In this document: positions 1 to 5,241 of the stretch, piece after piece | How the letters are laid out: each line of letters opens with the position of its first letter | How positions within the stretch are numbered: the stretch's first letter is position 1 | Source of the DNA: Candidatus Peregrinibacteria bacterium | Lineage (GTDB): Bacteria; Patescibacteriota; Gracilibacteria; UBA1369; PNNO01 | Assembly (NCBI GenBank): GCA_030595015.1 | Contig: JAUVDZ010000048.1 | Location: forward strand, 1-8,436 | Length of the DNA: 8,436 nucleotides | Direction: 5' to 3' | Translations under genes and position numbers: made by a program | Notes under the pieces: model-generated | The model's database searches: none | The model's input: the letters and a program-made list of their open reading frames with translations, nothing else | What the model was told of the DNA's origin: nothing

Positions 1-668
1 TTTATGCTCAATTTGGTCGGATTAAAGAGATCCTGGGTATTTTGGAGTTTCCGATTTTTGAAAAAGAAGGATTTGAAGCTGATGATGTAATTGCAACAGT
101 GGCAGATAAAGTTGAAAAAGATTCAAATATCGATGTTTATGTTATAACAAGTGATAAAGATGCGCTTCAGTTGGTTAATGATCAAACATTTGTTGTGAGT
201 CCGGCTAAAGGTGGGACTGATAATAAAACCTATAATCCGGAAGCTGTGATGGAAAGATTTGGCTTAACACCTGATCAAATTATCGACTTCAAAGCAATTA
301 TGGGAGACAGTTCAGATAATATTCCTGGCGTTGTTGGAATTGGAGAAAAAGGAGCGACCAACCTTTTACAAAAATACCAAACGTTGGATGGTATTTATGA
401 AAATCTTGAAGAGATAACTGGTGCGATTCATACTAAGCTTGAAGAACAGAAAGAAGGAGCTTATTTTAGCCAAAAACTCGTTACTTTGGTACATGATGTG
501 CCAATTGATTTTGACCTTGAAAAAACTGAATATAAACCAGAAGATTTCATGAAGGGTATGCCTTTATTTGAAGAACTAGAATTTAGATCGTTGATTGGAC
601 GCCTAAAGAAGATGTTGCCTAATTTACCTCAAATAAGCGAAGAACCTATTCAAGCCAGCTTATTTTAA
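1..668 (+). CDS. 5'-3' exonuclease (PolA N-terminal / flap endonuclease type), stand-alone, 5' end cut off by window edge
   Basis: The frame is open from the left edge (first full codon at base 3), so the start lies outside; a TTG at 42 is internal. The 221 visible residues match the 5'-3' exonuclease domain of DNA polymerase I, which removes RNA primers and 5' flaps in replication and repair. Acidic metal-binding groups are visible: EADD (residues 25-28 of the fragment), SDKD (50-53) and GDSSDN (101-106). The helix-hairpin-helix-like DNA-binding segment GVVGIGEKGA follows. The N-terminal metal ligands, roughly 90 residues upstream in the family, are missing only because of the edge. The protein stops right after the exonuclease fold, with no 3'-5' exonuclease or polymerase domain. 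Its last five residues, QASLF, fit the bacterial sliding-clamp-binding consensus QL[SD]LF. I am sure of the family. Whether the cell has a separate polymerase I cannot be seen here. Confidence 0.93.
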   Translation, partial: YAQFGRIKEILGILEFPIFEKEGFEADDVIATVADKVEKDSNIDVYVITSDKDALQLVNDQTFVVSPAKGGTDNKTYNPEAVMERFGLTPDQIIDFKAIMGDSSDNIPGVVGIGEKGATNLLQKYQTLDGIYENLEEITGAIHTKLEEQKEGAYFSQKLVTLVHDVPIDFDLEKTEYKPEDFMKGMPLFEELEFRSLIGRLKKMLPNLPQISEEPIQASLF

Positions 669-672
669 GGAG

Positions 673-738
673 TTCGCTATTGCTCACGCTTAAGCTCGCT
701 ATAGATTTTAGCTCGCAAAGAGACTCGCATAATGCTCG
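673..738. repeat. Cluster of short TCGC-centred repeats upstream of ftsA
   Basis: The exonuclease-ftsA spacer (669-865) is AT-rich but holds many copies of a TCGC core: TTCGC at 673-677, GCTCGC at 694-699 and 711-716, CTCGC at 724-728 and GCTCG at 734-738. Further copies lie at 766-771 and 815-819. The two GCTCGC copies sit in near-identical 10-mers 17 bases apart (690-699 and 707-716). TCGCTAT occurs at 674-680 and 696-702, and the 8-mer TCGCATAA at 725-732 and 768-775. Such a cluster could be an operator array or a decayed repeat element. I recognise no known regulator box, and there is no credible ORF in the spacer. Confidence 0.45.
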
Positions 739-742
739 TCTC
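720..742. other. Symmetrical imperfect hairpin / dyad in the exonuclease-ftsA spacer
   Basis: GAGAC (720-724) pairs with GTCTC (738-742). Inside it a 2x2 TC/TC internal loop leads to GCA (727-729) pairing with TGC (733-735) around a TAA loop. No T-run follows on either strand, so it does not look like an intrinsic terminator. It could be an operator dyad or an RNA structure in the exonuclease 3' UTR. I saw no better terminator candidate after the exonuclease gene. Confidence 0.35.
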
Positions 743-792
743 CGTTGTATACATAATTAGTTCAATTTCGCATAAATAAGCCTTGCATTTAA

Positions 793-798
793 TATAAT
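793..798 (+). promoter_or_regulatory. Candidate -10 box for ftsA
   Basis: A perfect TATAAT lies 67 bases before the ftsA ATG, which would give a leader of about 60 bases. No good -35 hexamer is found at 16-18 bases upstream. An inverted repeat surrounds the box: TAAGCCT (777-783) and AGGCTTA (820-826), with about 36 bases between the arms. It could be regulatory or accidental. An AT-rich sequence readily yields TATAAT by chance. Confidence 0.4.
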
Positions 799-865
799 TT
801 TCCAGTATATTCCTCTCGCAGGCTTAATAAATAGGCCCTTTTTATATCATTTTTCTCTAACACTA

Positions 866-2104
866 ATGGCAAAATCACGCATTATTGCCAGTCTCGATAT
901 CGGTAGTTCCAAGATTCGAACTGTTGTGGGAGCTCTCGAAGAAAAAAGTTCAACTCCGAATATAATCGGTGTTGGAATCACGCCTTCGGCTGGACTTAGG
1001 AAAGGTTCAGTTATAGACGTAGAAGAGGCTATAATCAGCATTTCGAGTTCTCTTGAAGATGCCGAACGTATGGCTGGTGAACCAATCAACCATGTATTTT
1101 TAGGTATCGGCGGTAGTCACATTGAATCAATGAATAGCAAAGGAGTTATTGCTGTTTCTCATGCTGGTAATGAGATTGCAGAAGACGATGTTGATAGAGT
1201 TTTAGAAGCTGCTCAGGCAGTTTCAATCCCAGGTAACAGACGAATTTTAAGAACTATTCCAAAATCATTTACTGTTGATGAACAAAAAGGCATTAAATAT
1301 CCGGTTGGAATGACTGGAATCCGCCTTGAAGTAGAAGCTCATATTGTTACTGGGCTTGTTCCATCAATTAAAAATATTGAAAAATGTGTTTTACAGGCAG
1401 GAGTTGATATTGATGATATCATTCCTACTTCACTTGCTGCGCCTGAAGCAGTTTTGACTAAACGTCAGAAAGAATTAGGTGTTGTTTGTATAGATGTTGG
1501 ATGTGGAGGTACTTCAGTTTCAGTATTTGAAGAAGGATCTACCCTACATACAGCAGTTCTTCCTGTTGGAGGAGAAAGCGTAACAAACGATATTGCGATT
1601 GGGCTAAGAAGTTCAATTGATACAGCAGAAAAAATTAAAATTGAATATGGAAGTTGTGTTCCTGAAGATATAAATGATCGTGAAACAATTGATTTAAGCC
1701 TTGTAAGTAAAATTGATGCACATAGTGTTTCTAAGAAACATATGGCTGAAATAATTCAGGCTCGATATCATGAAATTTTTATATTGGCAAAAGAAGAATT
1801 AGCGAAGATTCACCGGGATGGAATGCTTCCGGCTGGTGTTATTTTGACTGGTGCCGGAGTGAAAATGCCAGGTTGTATTGATTTGGCTCGTGAAACTCTA
1901 AACCTACCTGTACAAATTGGATTCCCGCAAAATTTTGACGGGGTTGTAGATAAAATTGATGATCCAGCTTATGCCACTGCAATCGGGCTATTAATTTGGG
2001 GCTCTCGATTGGAGACAAGACAATATGGATTTCAATTTAAAGGATTAGGGCTTAAGAAAGCCTTTAGTGGTGTCAAGGATTGGGCTAAAAGTTTATTGCC
2101 ATAA
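866..2104 (+). CDS. ftsA: Cell division protein FtsA (actin-like membrane anchor of the Z-ring)
   Basis: FtsA is an actin-fold ATP-binding protein that ties FtsZ filaments to the inner face of the cytoplasmic membrane and recruits later division proteins. At 412 residues it has the usual family length. Visible ATPase-fold motifs are phosphate-1 DIGSSKI (11-17), phosphate-2 DVGCGGTSV (210-218) and the adenosine motif LTGAGVKMPG (327-336). The segment between roughly 84 and 165 corresponds to the FtsA-specific 1C domain. LPVGGESVTNDIA (232-244) is a typical conserved FtsA stretch. The C-terminal 20 residues contain KKAFSGVKDWAKSLL, a good amphipathic membrane-targeting helix. The ATG is chosen because the protein begins at the normal point before the first beta strand, although no Shine-Dalgarno precedes it. 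ftsZ follows after 89 bases. No ftsQ or mur gene is next to it. Confidence 0.96.
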   Translation: MAKSRIIASLDIGSSKIRTVVGALEEKSSTPNIIGVGITPSAGLRKGSVIDVEEAIISISSSLEDAERMAGEPINHVFLGIGGSHIESMNSKGVIAVSHAGNEIAEDDVDRVLEAAQAVSIPGNRRILRTIPKSFTVDEQKGIKYPVGMTGIRLEVEAHIVTGLVPSIKNIEKCVLQAGVDIDDIIPTSLAAPEAVLTKRQKELGVVCIDVGCGGTSVSVFEEGSTLHTAVLPVGGESVTNDIAIGLRSSIDTAEKIKIEYGSCVPEDINDRETIDLSLVSKIDAHSVSKKHMAEIIQARYHEIFILAKEELAKIHRDGMLPAGVILTGAGVKMPGCIDLARETLNLPVQIGFPQNFDGVVDKIDDPAYATAIGLLIWGSRLETRQYGFQFKGLGLKKAFSGVKDWAKSLLP

Positions 2105-2111
2105 AATCTTA

Positions 2112-2143
2112 TTGACATTATGACAAAAAACGACCAATATAAG
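2112..2143 (+). promoter_or_regulatory. Weak candidate promoter between ftsA and ftsZ
   Basis: A perfect -35-like TTGACA (2112-2117) lies just after the ftsA stop, and a TATAAG (2138-2143) lies 20 bases further on. The spacer is longer than the usual 16-18 bases, so this may be a poor promoter or a chance match. If real, it would let ftsZ be expressed above the level of ftsA. The rest of the 89-base gap is AT-rich, without a terminator or a Shine-Dalgarno sequence. Confidence 0.3.
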
Positions 2144-2193
2144 TCCCAATTTAAATCATATATATTAATTTTAAGCTTTTAAGCACACCTACT

Positions 2194-3417
2194 ATGGATG
2201 ATAAATCACAATTAAGAAATTTGTTCTCGGCAAAAGCATCATCAGGACGAACTCCTGCAACAAGTACGCAGGAAGTTGTACCTGAAATGACTCCGGTTGC
2301 TTCAATTAAAGTAATTGGTGTTGGTGGAGGCGGAACTAACGCTACCAATCGAATGATTAAAGCTAATCTTCGAGGTATCGACTTCATTGCAGTGAATACT
2401 GATGCGCAAGCTCTATATCACTCAGAAGCTGCAACCAAAATCAATATTGGTAAAGCCACAACTAAAGGACTAGGCGCAGGTTCGAATCCAGATATTGGAA
2501 GACAAGCTGCAGAAGAATCATCAGAAGAAATTAGAGAAGCAATTGATGGAGCTGATATGGTTTTCATCACATGTGGTATGGGAGGCGGAACAGGAACAGG
2601 AGCTGCACCCGTAATCGCTGAAATTGCAAAAGAACAAGGAATTTTAACAGTAGGTGTTGTTACTAAACCATTTGCATTCGAAGGTCATAGAAGAAAAACG
2701 CAAGCTGATGAAGGACTGGAAAATTTAAGAACTAAAGTAGACACTCTAATCACTATTCCAAACGACAGAATCCTATCTATTATTGATAAAAAGACTCCAA
2801 TCACTGATGCATTCATGGTTGTAGACGACGTACTAAGACAAGGTGTGCAAGGAATTGCAGACTTAATCACTGTACATGGAATGATCAATGTGGATTTCGC
2901 GGATGTAAGAACTGTTATGGAAAACGCAGGAAGCGCATTAATGGGAATTGGATACGGAACAGGAGAAAGTAGAGCAATTGAAGCTGCTAAAGCTGCAATT
3001 GAGAGTCCATTACTTGAATTATCAATCGATGGTGCTAAAGGTGTGTTATTCAATATTACAGGTGGAAACGACTTATCAATGTTCGAAGTTGATGAAGCTG
3101 CAAGAATCATTACTGAAGCATCTGATGCTGAAGCAAATATAATCTTTGGTGCAGTCATTAACGACTCTTACACAGGAGAAGTTAAGATTACCGTAGTTGC
3201 AACCGGATTTGACACTGCAGCACGTGATACAGCAGCATTTAGAAGCCATTCAGGAATTAATCCAATGGTTCCTAATGCTATTACGCCAAGCAGAACTCCA
3301 AGTACAAACACAACTCCAACGCTTCCAAGATCAAACTCTGAACCTCAACCTGTTATGAAAGGTAATGCAGAAGATGAACTGGATATTCCAGCGTTTATTA
3401 GAAAGAAAATGGGGTAG
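2194..3417 (+). CDS. ftsZ: Cell division protein FtsZ (tubulin-like GTPase)
   Basis: FtsZ polymerises with GTP into the ring that organises division at midcell. At 407 residues it is full length. A short variable N-terminus (1-35) is followed by the nucleotide-binding domain, with the GGGG-containing T1 loop (44-47), NTDAQAL (68-74) and the tubulin signature GGGTGTG (130-136). The T7 synergy loop NVDFADVR (232-239) carries the acidic residue that completes GTP hydrolysis in the neighbouring subunit. The activation domain runs to about 340. A Pro/Thr/Ser/Asn-rich disordered linker (about 345-392) then leads to the C-terminal peptide ELDIPAFIRKKMG, which binds FtsA and other partners. All catalytic elements are intact. 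The ATG has no Shine-Dalgarno sequence; the bases before it read CACACCTACT. The gene ends with TAG, 32 bases before the terminator stem. Confidence 0.98.
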   Translation: MDDKSQLRNLFSAKASSGRTPATSTQEVVPEMTPVASIKVIGVGGGGTNATNRMIKANLRGIDFIAVNTDAQALYHSEAATKINIGKATTKGLGAGSNPDIGRQAAEESSEEIREAIDGADMVFITCGMGGGTGTGAAPVIAEIAKEQGILTVGVVTKPFAFEGHRRKTQADEGLENLRTKVDTLITIPNDRILSIIDKKTPITDAFMVVDDVLRQGVQGIADLITVHGMINVDFADVRTVMENAGSALMGIGYGTGESRAIEAAKAAIESPLLELSIDGAKGVLFNITGGNDLSMFEVDEAARIITEASDAEANIIFGAVINDSYTGEVKITVVATGFDTAARDTAAFRSHSGINPMVPNAITPSRTPSTNTTPTLPRSNSEPQPVMKGNAEDELDIPAFIRKKMG

Positions 3418-3449
3418 AGTGTGTAGTGTGGTGCAAAACGATGAATTTA

Positions 3450-3480
3450 AAAAAGACCGTCAGATATTGGCGGTCTTTTT
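3450..3480. terminator. Bidirectional intrinsic terminator between converging ftsZ and the minus-strand operon
   Basis: The left arm AAAAAGACCGTC (3450-3461) pairs with the right arm GGCGGTCTTTTT (3469-3480) over 12 base pairs with one G-U, around a 7-base loop. The stem ends in a T-run on the plus strand and, because the left arm starts with A's, also on the minus strand. It lies 32 bases after the ftsZ stop and 15 bases after the stop of the minus-strand 565-residue gene, so one element can end both transcripts. Confidence 0.9.
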
Positions 3481-3495
3481 GGTAGAAAATGTAAA

Positions 3496-5193
3496 TTAAA
3501 CTTGAGGCATTCGTGCTTGAGATGCAGCAGGTGCAATGTCAAAACTTTGATCACTACTGTTTGGCTTAAAAAACTGAAGAGTTACTCCTCTTGTATCATT
3601 AAAATAATTCTTAATAAATGCCTTCTGTTTTGGAGTTGAAGGTCTTTTTAATACAGCCATCAACTCGTTCCAAGTTCTAATTTGCTTATTAGGCATTTTC
3701 TTATTAAATGCTTTTATTACTGTCTTTTTTGCAGTTTTTAACTGAGCATCAGTTTTAATATCGTTGCCATTAGGCCCAACAATGAGTGATTCTCTTTTAA
3801 CTATATAATGCTTATCGAAATCTTTCACTTTTGATCTTAACTGTTTCTCAGCAGATTTTGCTCTATTATCTGCCAATTTTCGATTTGCAGATAAATCCCC
3901 CTCCATACTTGCAGTCCCTCTGACTTTAATCACAGTTTTTCCTGGAAATAATGCTTTAGTTAAAGCCTTATTTTTTTCTTTAGTAAACAACTTAGCAACT
4001 TGCACATAAAGAGCCGGAGTATTCTGAAGCTGTTGACTTAAGCTATATTCAGTAGCATTCCTTACAGCTTGAGCCCTTTTTAAATTAAATTGGTCAATTA
4101 ATGTTGCTGCTAGAATAATATTTGTTACACCTGCACCCATATTGTTAGCTATATCAATTCTACCTTCTTTAAGTTCAACTTTAGCTGCGCTTAAAAACCC
4201 AAGATTTTTTCCCTGAATTTCAAGCCGTACTTTCCCACCAACTTTTTTTACTTTAAGCCCGGTTGCTTTTGGTTTGTTAGGCCCAAGTTCAGGATTTGAT
4301 GGATTGTTTTTCTGCCTTTTTAACATTTCAGCTTTATATTTTGCAAAATCCGCACCTATTAAATTTGAAACATACCCTACGGTAGCGTGCCTATCTGCAA
4401 GAGGAGGTAATACTTCTCCTTGAAAACTAACTTTGCTCATAGCAGAATCCCATTTATTATCTTTATAAATTGAGCGAGGATCTGCTCCTCTTGCCCATTT
4501 TCTACAAATCTCAATTATTAATGATTCTGCAGTATTTAAATCATCCAACACTCGCCCTCGAACAAAACTCCCATGTTTACCATTCAATTCTCCATGAAGT
4601 AATCTTATATCTCCGACCTTACTAAAACCAGTTATGGCTTTCTCATTAGCAATGTGCCATCTACCAATATAAGCTTTCATAAGTAATTCCACATGTTTTT
4701 CCCAAACATTTTCATTATTTTTCCATTCACTTTTGTACATCTTTCTAATTCTTTCTTCAGTCTTTTTTCTGTTCATTTTTAATGCTGCTACTAATTCTCT
4801 TCGTTTTGTAATTATTTCAGCAATATCAAGAATTCTTTGTTGCTGTAATTTTAAATAATTTAAAGTTTTAGCTAAAATAACTTTAATCTTCTCAGGAGTT
4901 TTTCCTCTTACTCCTGTTTCAAATTTTGTTTGAATATTAGTTACTTTTTCAATAACGTCTGCAAGTGTTTTTTTATTTGCGTCAGTTAATTCTTTTCCAT
5001 ATACTGCTATGCATTTTTTTCGATTATTCACAACTTCTTTAGCTCGATTATTAACTGTTTGTTTTGCCGTTTGAGCATCTTGCGTTTCTACAGCTGCAGA
5101 AGGTTGTCCAGTTGGACTAGAAGAGGCTCTCCCCCCCCATCCAGCAAATACGAATTTTCCGTAAAACAATGGATTGAAATTTGGTTTTAACAT
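3496..5193 (-). CDS. OmpA-like domain protein of unknown function, 565 aa, third gene of operon; possible phase-variable start region
   Basis: I do not recognise a named family over the full length. Residues 1-22 contain a short aromatic stretch (FYGKFVFAGW) too short for a normal signal peptide. Residues 23-45 are Ser/Thr/Gln/Ala-rich. Residues 45-235 are mostly charged helices, probably partly coiled coil. The motif SIYKDNKWDSA (241-251) and flanking residues recur in the 877-residue neighbour. A Lys/Pro/Asn linker (290-318) leads to a shared segment with GKNLGFL and DIANNM (about 318-352). An OmpA-like fold follows at about 420-545: VRGTASMEGDL (424-434), NRKLADNRAKSAEKQL (437-452) and a last strand RGVTLQFFKP (535-544). 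Classical OmpA domains read GHTD at the turn; here it is GTAS, so the Asp that contacts peptidoglycan in OmpA is absent while the Arg in NRA remains. The ATG at 5193 lies 48 bases after the upstream gene and has no Shine-Dalgarno sequence. Function unknown. Confidence 0.85.
   Translation of the reverse strand: MLKPNFNPLFYGKFVFAGWGGRASSSPTGQPSAAVETQDAQTAKQTVNNRAKEVVNNRKKCIAVYGKELTDANKKTLADVIEKVTNIQTKFETGVRGKTPEKIKVILAKTLNYLKLQQQRILDIAEIITKRRELVAALKMNRKKTEERIRKMYKSEWKNNENVWEKHVELLMKAYIGRWHIANEKAITGFSKVGDIRLLHGELNGKHGSFVRGRVLDDLNTAESLIIEICRKWARGADPRSIYKDNKWDSAMSKVSFQGEVLPPLADRHATVGYVSNLIGADFAKYKAEMLKRQKNNPSNPELGPNKPKATGLKVKKVGGKVRLEIQGKNLGFLSAAKVELKEGRIDIANNMGAGVTNIILAATLIDQFNLKRAQAVRNATEYSLSQQLQNTPALYVQVAKLFTKEKNKALTKALFPGKTVIKVRGTASMEGDLSANRKLADNRAKSAEKQLRSKVKDFDKHYIVKRESLIVGPNGNDIKTDAQLKTAKKTVIKAFNKKMPNKQIRTWNELMAVLKRPSTPKQKAFIKNYFNDTRGVTLQFFKPNSSDQSFDIAPAASQARMPQV
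5131..5138 (-). repeat. G8 homopolymer in the 5' coding region of the 565-aa gene (possible slippage site)
   Basis: The coding strand has eight consecutive G's covering codons 19-21 (Trp-Gly-Gly). G runs of this length are unusual in an AT-rich sequence. Reading the other two frames by eye, adding one G gives a TAG after Glu-Ser-Leu-Phe. Removing one G gives a TAG at about residue 35. Length changes would therefore switch the protein off. The next in-frame ATG is codon 140. Confidence 0.6.
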
Positions 5194-5241
5194 TTTTATT
5201 TTGGTTATTTATTATTAAATATATATTAAAGATTTTATTTC

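Noticed and set aside
720..742. Intrinsic terminator of the exonuclease gene
   Set aside because: The hairpin is short, has an internal loop, and no T-run follows it (the next bases are CGTTGTATAC).
2685..3158. 157-codon open frame on the minus strand inside ftsZ
   Set aside because: It lies wholly opposite conserved FtsZ coding sequence, has no recognisable motif or start context, and is explained by ftsZ codon bias.
5127..5193. Signal peptide at the N-terminus of the 565-aa protein
   Set aside because: The hydrophobic stretch is only about six or seven residues (FVFAGWG) after a long n-region with Pro and Asn, and there is no lipobox cysteine. It is too weak to call without a predictor.
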